Below, piece after piece: positions 8,129 through 16,373 of a stretch of 64,000 nt of DNA. The translations under genes and the position numbers were made by a program. The first letter of the stretch is position 1, and each line of letters starts with the position of its first letter. The stretch spans positions 496,001 through 560,000 of the forward strand of contig DASXUX010000067.1 in assembly GCA_036504595.1 (NCBI GenBank), read 5' to 3'. Source of the DNA: DASXUX01 sp036504595. Lineage in GTDB: Bacteria; Planctomycetota; SZUA-567; H5-PLA8. Under the pieces are notes generated by a model that made no database searches, was not told the origin of the DNA, and saw only the letters and a program-made list of their open reading frames with translations.

Positions 8129-9151
8129 TCAAACATTCCCCGCTCTGCCGCCCGCGATCTGATCTCGCATATGAGTGTCCGCCTGTACGTTCCGCAGGTT
8201 GTAGTAGTCGAGCGCGCCCATGCGGCCACCGGCCAGAGCGGCGGCGAGCGCCTTCGGCACTTCGGCTTCGGCAAGCACGACCTTGGCGCGGTTTTCTTCG
8301 ACCAGCGCGCGCATTTCCTGTTCCTGCGCTCGCGCCATCGCGGCTCGCTTTTCGGCTTCGGCTTGAGCCATGCGCTTGTCGGCTTCGGCCTGATCGGCTC
8401 GCAGCTTGGCGCCGATGTTCTCGCCCACGTCCACGTCCGCGATATCGATGGAGATGATTTCGAAAGCGGTCTGAGCATCCAGGCCTTTGGCGAGCACGGT
8501 CTTCGAAATGCGGTCGGGGTGCTCGAGCACTTCCATGTGCGACGGCGACGAACCGATGGCGGTGACGATGCCTTCGCCGACGCGCGCGATGATCGTTTCC
8601 TCGGTGGCGCCGCCGACGAGCTGGTTGATGTTGGTGCGGACGGTGACTTTGGCTTTCACCATAAGCTGAATGCCGTTCATCGCCACGGCGTCGATGGTCT
8701 GGCGGCCTTTGGCGGGGTTGGGGCAATCGATGACTTTTGGGTTCACGGAGGTATTCACGGCGTCGCGGATGTCTCGGCCGGCGAGGTCGATCGCGCACGC
8801 TCGGTCGAACGAGAGCGCGATGCTGGCTTTGTTGGCGGCGATGAGAGCTTGAACGACGGCGATCACGTTTCCGCCGGCCAGAGCGTGAGCCTCCAATCGG
8901 TCCGACGTGATATCGATGCCCGCCTTCTTGGACATGATGCGCGCTTGCGTGATCACGGCCGGGTTGACCTTGCGCAGACGCATGCCGATCAGGTCGAAGA
9001 TCCCAATCGGGGCGCCGGAAAGCTGCGCCTGAACCCACAGGCTGCCGAAGCGCCAGACGACGCCGGCCACCGCGAGCATCAGCACGACCGCGACGATCGC
9101 CAGCAGAATCCACATCAACATGCCTTCGTTCGTTACATTGGTGGGGGGCAT
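8129..9151 (-). CDS. floA: Flotillin-like protein FloA
   Basis: The 340-residue length and motif series match FloA/YqfA. A short N-terminus is followed by one membrane segment (WILLAIVAVVLMLAVAGVVW). A SPFH region follows with MRLRKVNPAVITQARIM, then AIDLAGRDIRDAVNTSVNPK and VKAKVTVRTNINQLVGGATE. A Glu/Ala-rich coiled coil (ADKRMAQAEAEKRAAMARAQ) precedes the C-terminal MGALDYYNLRNVQADT. FloA organises functional membrane microdomains. The start has a good ribosome site (AAGGAG, six bases before the ATG). It is the first gene of a likely two-gene unit with the proline-rich protein. Confidence 0.95.
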   Translation of the reverse strand: MPPTNVTNEGMLMWILLAIVAVVLMLAVAGVVWRFGSLWVQAQLSGAPIGIFDLIGMRLRKVNPAVITQARIMSKKAGIDITSDRLEAHALAGGNVIAVVQALIAANKASIALSFDRACAIDLAGRDIRDAVNTSVNPKVIDCPNPAKGRQTIDAVAMNGIQLMVKAKVTVRTNINQLVGGATEETIIARVGEGIVTAIGSSPSHMEVLEHPDRISKTVLAKGLDAQTAFEIISIDIADVDVGENIGAKLRADQAEADKRMAQAEAEKRAAMARAQEQEMRALVEENRAKVVLAEAEVPKALAAALAGGRMGALDYYNLRNVQADTHMRDQIAGGRAGNV

Positions 9152-9186
9152 TGCGCGCTCCTTTATAGAAAGTCTGAGAGAACAGC

Positions 9187-9299
9187 AGTCTAGAGTCTAC
9201 GAGTCCAGAAGTCTAGGAGTCTATGGTTTGTGGCTGGGCCTTTACGTGATGCCCGTCACAGGCCACAGACTCCTGGACTGCTCGACTTCTGGACTCATC
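9187..9299. repeat. Heptamer-type AGTCTAG/GGACTC tract forming an imperfect hairpin
   Basis: An AGTCTAGAGTCTACGAGTCC run at 9187-9206, continuing to 9224, is mirrored by CAGACTCCTGGACTGCTCGA at 9266-9285, continuing to 9299. The element spans the gap between floA and the phosphofructokinase gene and runs into the latter's stop. A sister tract with GAGTCTG units is at 46212-46303. Confidence 0.7.
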
Positions 9300-10404
9300 A
9301 TCCGAAGAACACTTCGCATATCTTCAGGAACGCTTCAGGCAGATACTTGTAGCGTTTCTTTTCTGTCTGGGTCTCGCGCAGCGTGCCTTTCATCGGCTCG
9401 GTCAATACGTCCAGGCCACGCAGGACGACCAGGCTGCCGAACTGCCCTTGGATCACCGCTTCGGCGGCCTGCACGCCGTAGCGCGTGCCCAAGATGCGGT
9501 CGTACGCGCTGGGCGCTCCGCCGCGCTGCAAATGGCCGAGCGCAATCGCGCGCGTTTCGAAGCCGGTCAGCTTTTCGATTGCGGTCGCGACGGCATCGGC
9601 GACTTCGCCGGACTTCATGACCACGTTGCCGAAACTGTCGCGTTCGATTTTCTCGGACAAGGCCCACTGGCCGTTGCGGTCGCGAATGACGCGCGGCTTG
9701 ACTTCGATGCCGGCGATCGAGGCGCCTTCGGCGATGACGACAATGCTGTGCAGTTTACCCAGACTGCGAGCGTGCTTGACTTCCCGCGCGATATCGTTGA
9801 TGTGGACGGGTTTTTCGGGAACGGCGATAAAGTCGGCTTCGCCGGCCAGGCCCGTATAGGCGGCAATCCAGCCGGCGTGGCGCCCCATGCATTCGATGAC
9901 CATCACGCGGTGGTGGCTCATGGTGGTCACGCGCAGGGCATCGACGGCATGGGTGGCTTGCTCAACGCTGGACCAGAAGCCGAAGGTGAAGTCGGTGCCA
10001 AGCACGTCGTTGTCGATCGTTTTGGGAACGCCGACGATGTTGAGGCCGTGATCGCGATGGAGGTAGTAGCCGATTTCGAGCGTGTCGTCGCCGCCAATGG
10101 CGACCAGCGCGTCAAGCTCCAGTTTCTTGTAAACCGCGACGGCTTTGCTGACGTCTTCGGGGTTCTTGTACAGGTTGGTGCGGGAGGTGCCGAGAATCGT
10201 GCCCCCTTCGTGCAGAATCTGAACGACCTTGAACGTCTCCAGCGGCAAGGTGATATTGTCCCGCAAGCCCGCCCAGCCGTCCACGAAGCCGATCGCGTGG
10301 AAGGGCTGGCTTTTTTCGCGAGCCAGACGGATAACCACCGCTCGAATGACGGCGTTAAGACCCGGCGCATCACCGCCGCCGGTGAGAATACCGACCTTCT
10401 TCAT
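9298..10404 (-). CDS. 6-phosphofructokinase, group III, with diphosphate-type signature
   Basis: The 368-residue protein starts MKKVGILTGGGDAPGLNAVI and carries the substrate motif MGRHAGW and the GGAPSAYDR loop. It phosphorylates fructose 6-phosphate in glycolysis. The residue after the nucleotide-site aspartate is Asp107 (GGDDT), where ATP enzymes have Gly (GGDGS). The catalytic loop reads PKTIDND with Lys128, where ATP enzymes have PGTIDND. Both substitutions are the established marks of diphosphate-dependent phosphofructokinase, so PPi is the predicted phosphoryl donor and the step would be reversible. The start is fixed by a strong AGGGAGGAG site 5-6 bases before the ATG. Annotation as PfkA or Pfp cannot be settled without assay. 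Confidence 0.9.
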   Translation of the reverse strand: MKKVGILTGGGDAPGLNAVIRAVVIRLAREKSQPFHAIGFVDGWAGLRDNITLPLETFKVVQILHEGGTILGTSRTNLYKNPEDVSKAVAVYKKLELDALVAIGGDDTLEIGYYLHRDHGLNIVGVPKTIDNDVLGTDFTFGFWSSVEQATHAVDALRVTTMSHHRVMVIECMGRHAGWIAAYTGLAGEADFIAVPEKPVHINDIAREVKHARSLGKLHSIVVIAEGASIAGIEVKPRVIRDRNGQWALSEKIERDSFGNVVMKSGEVADAVATAIEKLTGFETRAIALGHLQRGGAPSAYDRILGTRYGVQAAEAVIQGQFGSLVVLRGLDVLTEPMKGTLRETQTEKKRYKYLPEAFLKICEVFFG

Positions 10405-10582
10405 GACGTACTCCTCCCTGCGACTGAACATTGTCAACCGCAGTGGGCGATTTACAAGAGGTAGTCTGGCGCAGCGCATTCCTCTATGGATTGCGCCGAA
10501 ACGAGCGAAGCGTGCGGGCTGAATTTCAGACTGGCACACGCCGAAAGCATGCGATAAAGTTTTTTGAAGAGGAGTGCTTGCG

Positions 10583-10750
10583 ATGATGTATCGAGATTCA
10601 GCAGTAGTTAAGAAAGAAGCCGCCGAACTCATCCGCGCAATCAAAACGCAGGGCCGTAAGGCCGCCGCCACCAAGAAGAGCGCCCTCGCATTCCTGGTTC
10701 GTGCTGGGATATGCGATAAGAAGGGCCGCCTTACCAAGTGGTATCGGTGA
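10583..10750 (+). CDS. Small basic protein, putative antitoxin/partner of the ART-like protein
   Basis: This 55-residue gene starts at tandem ATGs and ends three bases before the next gene's ATG, so the two are surely co-transcribed. A GAGGAG ribosome site lies about eight bases upstream. The protein is Lys/Ala-rich with a helical first half (VVKKEAAELIRAIKTQGRKA). It ends in LVRAGICDKKGRLTKWYR, a tail pattern (AGI.....G.L...YR) that I associate with small proteins encoded beside toxin-like genes; this is recollection of a pattern, not a search result. Codon choice is less GC-biased than in neighbours. An antitoxin or accessory role is inferred from size and spacing. Confidence 0.6.
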   Translation: MMYRDSAVVKKEAAELIRAIKTQGRKAAATKKSALAFLVRAGICDKKGRLTKWYR

Positions 10751-10753
10751 ACG

Positions 10754-11392
10754 ATGTACGGCACCCCGTCCAATCTGTTCCTCGGCTTTCACGGGTGCGA
10801 CCGAGCGGTCGGCGAGAAGATACTTGCGGGCAAGTCCGGGCTTAAAGAGAGCAGAAACAAGTACGACTGGCTTGGATTCGGCCGGTACTTCTGGGAAGGC
10901 GATTACGGCAGAGCCGTGGAGTGGTCAAACTGGCTCGCCAAGCGCAAGATTCCGCCGCGCATTGAGGAGCCGTTCGTTATCGGCGCGATCATTGATTTAG
11001 GGCACTGCCTCAACCTTCTCGAAACCGAGAACCTCAGAGCCCTGCAAGATGGATACGAAGAACTGGTGGGTCTCTGCCGCGAAGCCGGCAAGCCGATTCC
11101 AGAAAACAAGCCTCTGCGTGGGGGCAGCGATCTTCTGCTCCGGCATCTGGATTGCGCCGTTTTGGAAACCGTTCATCGCCTTGTTGAAGAAGCCGGTCGT
11201 CCGGCATACGACAGTGTTCGCGGTGTTTTCTGGGGAGGCAAGGAACTGTATCCGCACGCAGGCTTCCGCTCGCACAACCATATCCAGATTTGTGTGCGCA
11301 ATCCGAATTGCATCAAGGGGTATTTCCGTCCGCTAAAGCCATCGCGGGGTTACCGGGTGCCCAGCAAGATCAATCAATACGCTGAAGTCTAG
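10754..11392 (+). CDS. ADP-ribosyltransferase-like (ART-fold) protein, putative toxin/effector
   Basis: The 212-residue protein begins with a histidine motif, LFLGFHGC. It continues with KYDWLGFGRYFWEGDYGRAVEW, which has the layout of the H and Y motifs of ART-superfamily proteins (DUF3990-like: FHG, then DxGxGxYFxE with a following RAxEW). Near the C-terminus, HNHIQICVRNPNCIKGYFRP would be the third strand motif. It would transfer ADP-ribose from NAD to a target, if active. It forms a two-gene unit with the 55-residue gene immediately upstream and lies between unrelated metabolic genes. Its A/T-richer codons suggest transfer. The family call rests on motif reading only; a non-catalytic ART-fold protein is the main alternative. 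Confidence 0.6.
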   Translation: MYGTPSNLFLGFHGCDRAVGEKILAGKSGLKESRNKYDWLGFGRYFWEGDYGRAVEWSNWLAKRKIPPRIEEPFVIGAIIDLGHCLNLLETENLRALQDGYEELVGLCREAGKPIPENKPLRGGSDLLLRHLDCAVLETVHRLVEEAGRPAYDSVRGVFWGGKELYPHAGFRSHNHIQICVRNPNCIKGYFRPLKPSRGYRVPSKINQYAEV

Positions 11393-11413
11393 CGGATCCG
11401 CAAAAGGGAAATC

Positions 11414-12211
11414 ATGGCGAGTTTGCCTGTTTCGTTCAACGTGGGGCTGGAGAATGATCTGACGGCTTACCGGGCCTTGGCTGAAGAGCGGGGCGTGGGT
11501 CTGGAGATCCAGCACTTCGCCGATGGCTCGCTGATGGACGGCACCTGGCGCGATGTGGCGGACAGCCTCAAGCCGGTCCTGAGCGGGTTTTCGGGAACGC
11601 TTTCGCTGCATGGCCCGAACTACCCGAACCTGGACCCGGCGGCTTGGGATTCGGGCGTCCAGGCGCTCGCGCGAGAACGCTATCTGTTGAGCATGCGGAT
11701 CGCTCACGAACTGGGCGCGCGCTTCGTCATCTTTCACTGCTGGTACTATCCAACGATGAAGTATCACGGCGGCGTGCCGGGGTGGCTGCCGCGGCGAGCC
11801 GCCACGTGGAAGGATCTGGCTCGCAGCGCCGAACTGTTGGGCGTCACGGTCGTGCTGGAAAACACGTGGGAGCCCGAGCCCGAGGCGCAGAGCGCCTTGG
11901 TGGACGCCGTGGGCTCGCCCGCACTGAAAGCCTGCCTGGATACCGGACACGCGACGATGACGGCGGCGACGCCCGTGGCGGAGTGGGTCCGGCAGCTTGG
12001 GCCGCGCCTGGCGTACGTGCACGCGCACAGCAACTGCGGGCGCAGCGATGATCATTGGGGCTTCACCCGGGGCGTGCTCGACGCGCCCGCGTTGATCCGC
12101 CAGCTAGCGGCGATGGAAAAGCCGCCTCAGGTGTGTTTGGAAATGCGGAGCCGTGACGATCACGTCGCGAGCCTGGACATCGTCAACAAGAGTCTGCAGG
12201 TCGAAGCCTGA
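11414..12211 (+). CDS. Xylose isomerase-like TIM-barrel protein (sugar phosphate isomerase/epimerase family)
   Basis: The 265-residue protein has the AP-endonuclease-2/xylose-isomerase barrel pattern. Metal-ligand-rich strands follow in order: LSLHGPNY, FVIFHCWYY, VVLENTWEPEP, ACLDTGHAT, LAYVHAHSN and VCLEMRSRDDH. The Glu, Asp/His and terminal Glu positions fit a divalent-metal site. Members epimerise or isomerise sugars, inositols and related acids; the substrate is not evident. It follows the ART-like gene by 21 bp on the same strand but shares no obvious function with it. It converges with the ParA gene, whose stop lies only three bases away. Confidence 0.85.
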   Translation: MASLPVSFNVGLENDLTAYRALAEERGVGLEIQHFADGSLMDGTWRDVADSLKPVLSGFSGTLSLHGPNYPNLDPAAWDSGVQALARERYLLSMRIAHELGARFVIFHCWYYPTMKYHGGVPGWLPRRAATWKDLARSAELLGVTVVLENTWEPEPEAQSALVDAVGSPALKACLDTGHATMTAATPVAEWVRQLGPRLAYVHAHSNCGRSDDHWGFTRGVLDAPALIRQLAAMEKPPQVCLEMRSRDDHVASLDIVNKSLQVEA

Positions 12212-12213
12212 AG

Positions 12214-13131
12214 CTATGCTTGCGGTTGCTCGCTCGCCGGCGTCGCTTCCACCGCTTGCGGCGCAGGAACCTCCGGAGCGCCTTCAGCAGTTTCCGGAGG
12301 AGCTTCGGCGGCCGGCGGCGGTTCTTGCTGTGGCTCAGCTTCCGTCTCGGCTTGCATCTGCGCCTCCTCTCGCTTCCAGCGCTTCAGCACTTCGGCGGCG
12401 AGCTGCTTATAGCAGGCGGCGCCGGTGGATTTGGGCGCGTAGTCGAAAATGTTGCGGCCTTCGGCGGGGGCTTCGGCGAGCTTGACATTGATGCGGATCT
12501 CGCTTTTAAAAACCAAATCGTGCCACTGCGAACGCATGGCTTCGACTGTGCGAGAACACGTGCCGTTGCGGTAATCGACCATCGTCAGCACCACGCCCAT
12601 GAAGTCGGCCACGTCGTCCGGGATGCGGTCGCAGAGGCGGTTGATTTCTTCAATGAGGCTGGCCAGTCCGCTGATCGTCAGCACGTTCGGAACGACCGGC
12701 ACGATGTAATGTTCGGCCGCGAGCAGGGCGTTGATGGACAGCAGCGAGAAGCTCGGCGGGCAGTCGATGATGATGTGCGTGTAATCGGCTTCGATTTCGG
12801 CCAGCGCGCGTTTGAGGCGTTGTTCGCGGTGTTCGATCACGGCCAGGGTCACGTCGAAGTCGGCGAGCTCGCTGCCGCCGGTGACCAGGTCCAGCCCGGG
12901 GACTTCGGTCTTGCGGATCACCGCGGAAAGCGGCTTGCCGTCCATCATCACATCGACCATCGACGGCCGGAACTGCTGGCGCGGCACGCCGAGCGACAGG
13001 CCCGCGGCGCCCTGGCTGTCAAGGTCCAGCAGTAGCACGCGATGTTCCTCGGACGCATACGCGGCGGCGAGGTTGACGGCAGTGGTTGTCTTGCCCACAC
13101 CGCCCTTATTGTTGATCAGTGCGATCTTCAT
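12214..13131 (-). CDS. ParA/Soj-family ATPase with acidic proline-rich tail
   Basis: The 305-residue protein begins MKIALINNKGGVGKTTTAVN, a deviant Walker A with the signature lysine. Walker B (HIIIDCPPSFSLLSINAL) and a switch region (LLLDLDSQGAAGLSLG) follow. The last 50 residues are Glu/Pro/Ala-rich and probably disordered. ParA ATPases position DNA or protein cargo on the nucleoid. No ParB or parS-like site is seen beside it, so a cargo role or a distant partner is possible. A divergently transcribed unknown gene starts 182 bp away and may be the functional partner. The ATG at 13131 is chosen because ParA homology starts at that methionine. Confidence 0.88.
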   Translation of the reverse strand: MKIALINNKGGVGKTTTAVNLAAAYASEEHRVLLLDLDSQGAAGLSLGVPRQQFRPSMVDVMMDGKPLSAVIRKTEVPGLDLVTGGSELADFDVTLAVIEHREQRLKRALAEIEADYTHIIIDCPPSFSLLSINALLAAEHYIVPVVPNVLTISGLASLIEEINRLCDRIPDDVADFMGVVLTMVDYRNGTCSRTVEAMRSQWHDLVFKSEIRINVKLAEAPAEGRNIFDYAPKSTGAACYKQLAAEVLKRWKREEAQMQAETEAEPQQEPPPAAEAPPETAEGAPEVPAPQAVEATPASEQPQA

Positions 13132-13313
13132 AAATAGCTTCCAGCCAATGTAAATTGTATCGGCACGCGCCCCGCCTGTCTGCAACTTGTCCGGCTGGTA
13201 CACGAGGCTCTCTTGTGTTATGCTCTTTTCCCGGTGGTTGTCAATCGAGCAATATCCCGAGATCAACTAAACTTTCTGGCCCTTCAACCCTGGTTCCCTG
13301 GACTGTGTAATCA

Positions 13314-13940
13314 ATGTACACACCTAACGACCCGCATCTGACCGTTGCTCTGGTTCTGGGACCGATTTTCGGTCAATTCTGCGATCCGCTTGACTGGGTC
13401 TGCGAACGTCTGGGCTTGGACGTCAAGGTCGATCGCCAGCAGTTGATGGAAAGCCTGGCCAATCGCGGCGGTGGCGTGGCCGATGCGACCTTCGCCAAGG
13501 CCTCTGCGCTGGGCAACGACAAGGTGACGCGCTTCAGCATCGAGCTCTTCGGGCGCTGCGAAGGGAAGATGGTCGCTCTGTGCAAGTTCACCTTCTCGCC
13601 GCGGCGGGTGCCGCTGCGGATGCTTGAAGAGCGCGCGACGGCGATGGTATCGTTCAACGAGCGCCTGGTGCTCGGCATGCAGGCGACGCTTGGAAAGTTG
13701 GAGCATTCGCTGGAGGGATTGGAGCGCGAGGCGGCGCTGATCCGGCTGCTGCCGCTCAACGTATTTAATCGCTCCTTCTTCCAGGCAAAACTGGAGCTGA
13801 TCGCCAACGACAAGAAGCTGAAGATTCTGGATGCCGGCACCGCCGCGATCGTCGAACTCACCAAGCCGTGGCTATTCTACGACGTGCCGAAGAACGCGCG
13901 CGCCACCGCGCGAAAGCACATCGGCCTGCTCCCGTTCTAA
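13314..13940 (+). CDS. Unknown protein divergent from parA
   Basis: The family of this 208-residue soluble protein was not recognised. It has no signal peptide or membrane span. The sequence alternates hydrophobic helices (VALVLGPIFGQFCDPLDWVCERLGL) with a central basic region (SPRRVPLRMLEERATAMVSF) and ends in a conserved-looking WLFYDVPKNARATARKHIG block. It shares the 182-bp gap with the ParA gene, so the two probably use back-to-back promoters. Codon use matches neighbouring genes, which supports a real gene. A ParA cargo or adaptor role is speculation from position. Confidence 0.7.
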   Translation: MYTPNDPHLTVALVLGPIFGQFCDPLDWVCERLGLDVKVDRQQLMESLANRGGGVADATFAKASALGNDKVTRFSIELFGRCEGKMVALCKFTFSPRRVPLRMLEERATAMVSFNERLVLGMQATLGKLEHSLEGLEREAALIRLLPLNVFNRSFFQAKLELIANDKKLKILDAGTAAIVELTKPWLFYDVPKNARATARKHIGLLPF

Positions 13941-14111
13941 CACACCTCAACGCCGTCGTGCGGGCCTCTTGCACGCTTCAGTTTGCGCCGCAGGCATCTG
14001 GCCTGACCGCTTCTCCGTCCGCTTCATCCGTCAGCCGCCGTTGGCAGGTTCCTTGCTTGCTTGCCTCCGCGGAAAAATGTTTGGCCTTTTAGGAAAGCCC
14101 AGGAGGCGAGT

Positions 14112-14516
14112 ATGACGCGGCAGGAAGTCTACACAGAAATTCAAGAAGCATTCGGGTTGGTGCCCACCATGTTCAAGCATATTCCAGATAACACTCTGGA
14201 AGAGGAGTGGCGGCTGTTCAGGCGCCTGCAGATCGACGAGTCCGCGATTCCGGGAAAGTACCGCGAGCTGATCGGAATTGGGATAGCAGCGGCGATGCGC
14301 TGCAAATTCTGCTCGCTGTATCACACCGAGATGGCAAAGCTGATGGGCGCCACCGACCAGGAAATTGAAGAGGCCGTCCACTTCGCCAAGTGCAGCGCCG
14401 GATGGAGCGCCTACGTCAACGGCATGCAGCTCGACTACGATCAATTCAAGCAGGAAATCCAGCAGGCCTGCCAGTACGTGCGCGAGCACCAGGGAATGCA
14501 GTTGCAGACGGCGTGA
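14112..14516 (+). CDS. AhpD/carboxymuconolactone decarboxylase-family protein
   Basis: The 134-residue protein holds the AhpD redox signature CKFCSLYH, with Cys64, Cys67 and His71, in an all-helical context (KYRELIGIGIAAAMRCKFCS). Proteins of this family reduce peroxiredoxin partners through the CxxC pair or use the histidine for proton relay in lactone chemistry. A clean AGGAGG site six bases before the ATG at 14112 fixes the start. It is probably monocistronic, and an AAAATCT heptamer tract follows the stop. Confidence 0.87.
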   Translation: MTRQEVYTEIQEAFGLVPTMFKHIPDNTLEEEWRLFRRLQIDESAIPGKYRELIGIGIAAAMRCKFCSLYHTEMAKLMGATDQEIEEAVHFAKCSAGWSAYVNGMQLDYDQFKQEIQQACQYVREHQGMQLQTA

Positions 14517-14544
14517 GCGCGGATTTTGGATTCGGCCTCGCGCC

Positions 14545-14576
14545 AATCCAAAATCTAAAATCTAAAATCCAAAATG
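14545..14576. repeat. Heptamer repeat (AAAATCT/AAAATCC)n
   Basis: Four 7-base units, CCAAAAT, CTAAAAT, CTAAAAT, CCAAAAT, lie between the converging AhpD-like and FxsA genes. The unit differs from the heptamers in other gaps. Confidence 0.85.
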
Positions 14577-14578
14577 CC

Positions 14579-15106
14579 CTACGGCTGCGGAAGCTGCGGG
14601 CTCTCGGCGGGATCGGACGGATCGACTTCGCGGCCTTGAGCTTGCTTCAAGCCGCCCGAGGGAACTGCGCCGCCAAAGTTCGGCGCGCCGGACATGGCCG
14701 TAAAGACGACGCCATTCCCGCCTGGGAACATTGAAGCGCCACCCCCGCTTTTCGCCATGCTGCGGGTGAAGCGCGCGGTGAGCATGCGGCGAGCGGCCGG
14801 GATGAGCAGCAGCAGGCCAATCAATGTCGTCAGCGGGCCGGGGTAGAGGAACAAGAAGTAGCCAAACGTCAGCAGAACCTGATCGCTCATCTCTTGATGA
14901 ACCGCCCCGAAAACGCCGCCCGGGTTGCTGGTCGGATCCTGCACCCGCGCGCGCGCCTTGGCCCACAGTAGCAGGCGTCCGCCAATGACTGGCGAGAGAA
15001 CGACAATGCCCGCCGCCGGCCAGATCCCATAGTAAAGCCAGATCAGACACAACAGTCCCGGATCGACCAGCGCCAGAATCAGGCCGTAAGTAAAAAGCTT
15101 CTTCAT
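14579..15106 (-). CDS. fxsA: FxsA-family membrane protein
   Basis: The 175-residue protein has an N-terminal membrane pair (LFTYGLILALVDPGLLCLIWL and IWPAAGIVVLSPVIGGRLLL) and the diagnostic FxsA core LFLYPGPLTTLIGLLLLIPAARRML. A Gly/Ser/Pro-rich cytoplasmic tail follows. FxsA proteins are inner-membrane proteins; in E. coli one blocks F-plasmid exclusion of phage T7, and the general role is unknown. The central loop with KARARVQDPTSNPGGVFGAVH is slightly longer than in the E. coli protein. It is transcribed alone toward the AhpD-like gene. Confidence 0.8.
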   Translation of the reverse strand: MKKLFTYGLILALVDPGLLCLIWLYYGIWPAAGIVVLSPVIGGRLLLWAKARARVQDPTSNPGGVFGAVHQEMSDQVLLTFGYFLFLYPGPLTTLIGLLLLIPAARRMLTARFTRSMAKSGGGASMFPGGNGVVFTAMSGAPNFGGAVPSGGLKQAQGREVDPSDPAESPQLPQP

Positions 15107-15277
15107 GAGAATATTGTCGCAGGCGAAAGGGCGAATTCAAAACTCAAAAACACGGTAATGGCAAGTGGAAATAAAGCTGCGATGTACCGCACTTTTTGAT
15201 TTCTTGAGCAACTCGCGGCTTCTCGTCTCCGTGCTGTTTCGCCCCGTCTCCCCGTCGCCGCGTCTCCCCGTCCATCC

Positions 15278-16090
15278 CTACACCGGCGCCGGCGTAATCC
15301 CCTGCATCCCCACGGGTGTGTTCTGCGAGACGCCCGAGAGAATCGACTCGTGCGGCGACAGCACCTTCGCGTGCAGACCGCTCCCGACGCTCAGCGTTCC
15401 GTCGATGATCCGGTCCACGCGGGTGGCGAAGCGTTCCAGGCGCGGATCGTGCGTGACGATCAAGGCCGCGCGCTGTCCACTGCGCGTCTGTTCCTTCAGC
15501 AGCGTCATAATCTCCAGGCCCGTAGCCGTATCGAGCGCCGCCGTCGGTTCGTCAGCCAGAATTAAATCCGAATCGCCCGCCAGAGCGCGCGCAATCGATA
15601 CGCGCTGCCGCTGCCCGCCGGACATGTCTCCCGGTTTGCGATGCATGCATTCGCCCAATCCCACGCGTTCCAGCAGCCGAGCGGCCTCTTTGCGCCGAGC
15701 GCGCCAGCCGTAGCCTTTCAGTTTTAGGATGAGCGCCACGTTGTGAAATGCGCTGAGCGCCGGGAAAAGATTGAATGTCTGAAAAATAAAGCCGATATGC
15801 TTAAGCCGCATGCGCGGCAGTTCGGCCTCGCCCATCTCCGTCACATCCTTCCCGCACAGCCACACCCGGCCGCCGGAAGGCTTCATCAACAGGCCCATGA
15901 TCGACAGCAGCGTCGTCTTCCCGCTGCCCGAGGGACCTTGCAGCAAAACGAACTCGCCCGGTTCAAGCGTCAGCGAAGCCTGCCGCAGCGCTTTGACGCC
16001 GGTGTGCCCCGCGCCATACTCTTTCGAGACGCGCTGAATCCGCACCAGATACTCTGTGCGCTGACGAATCACACCGGCAAACGCCGCCAT
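15278..16090 (-). CDS. ABC transporter ATP-binding protein (LolD/MacB-type)
   Basis: The 270-residue ATPase is complete. It has Walker A GPSGSGKTT, the Q-loop FIFQTFNLFPALSAFHNV, the signature MSGGQRQRVSIARAL, Walker B LILADEPTAALD and the switch IVTHD. The helical-domain wording fits the LolD/MacB/FtsE group, which drives lipoprotein or peptide export with FtsX-like permeases. No permease gene is adjacent on either side, so its membrane partner is elsewhere. A GTG at about 16045 (before RIQRVSKEYG) is a plausible alternative start because the first 15 residues are not part of the domain. Confidence 0.88.
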   Translation of the reverse strand: MAAFAGVIRQRTEYLVRIQRVSKEYGAGHTGVKALRQASLTLEPGEFVLLQGPSGSGKTTLLSIMGLLMKPSGGRVWLCGKDVTEMGEAELPRMRLKHIGFIFQTFNLFPALSAFHNVALILKLKGYGWRARRKEAARLLERVGLGECMHRKPGDMSGGQRQRVSIARALAGDSDLILADEPTAALDTATGLEIMTLLKEQTRSGQRAALIVTHDPRLERFATRVDRIIDGTLSVGSGLHAKVLSPHESILSGVSQNTPVGMQGITPAPV

Positions 16091-16186
16091 CGTTAAGAAT
16101 CTCTAAACACGCGAAGCCATCCACTTTCCAGCGAAGCATCTTACGCCCGATTCCTCGCGTGTCACGCTTTTTTGGTGGGACGGTAC

Positions 16187-16278
16187 TTGGTAAGTGGTTA
16201 CTTGGTACTTGGTGTCCGGCGCTGCGGTTCCATTCACCAGGTACCGCTCACCGAGTACCATTCACCAAGTACCACCAC
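16187..16278. repeat. Heptamer-rich inverted repeat (TACTTGG / CCAAGTA)
   Basis: TACTTGG and related units at 16187-16212 face a complementary run (CACCAGGTACC to CACCAAGTACC) at 16236-16276, giving a long imperfect hairpin. Related TACTTGG units occur at 57379-57412. There is no gene in this gap, which runs on into the promoter at 16339. Confidence 0.7.
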
Positions 16279-16338
16279 CCACATAACTCCTGGCATGTTA
16301 TTTAATTATAAATTAGCTAGAAAATTGCACTTTTACCG

Positions 16339-16367
16339 TTGACTCCCCGCCAGACCAATGGTATAGA
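16339..16367 (+). promoter_or_regulatory. Strong sigma-70-type promoter
   Basis: TTGACT at 16339-16344 and TATAGA at 16362-16367 are separated by exactly 17 bases, near the consensus in all respects. Transcription should begin near 16374. No ORF starts between here and the terminator at 16493. Confidence 0.75.
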
Positions 16368-16373
16368 TTTGGG

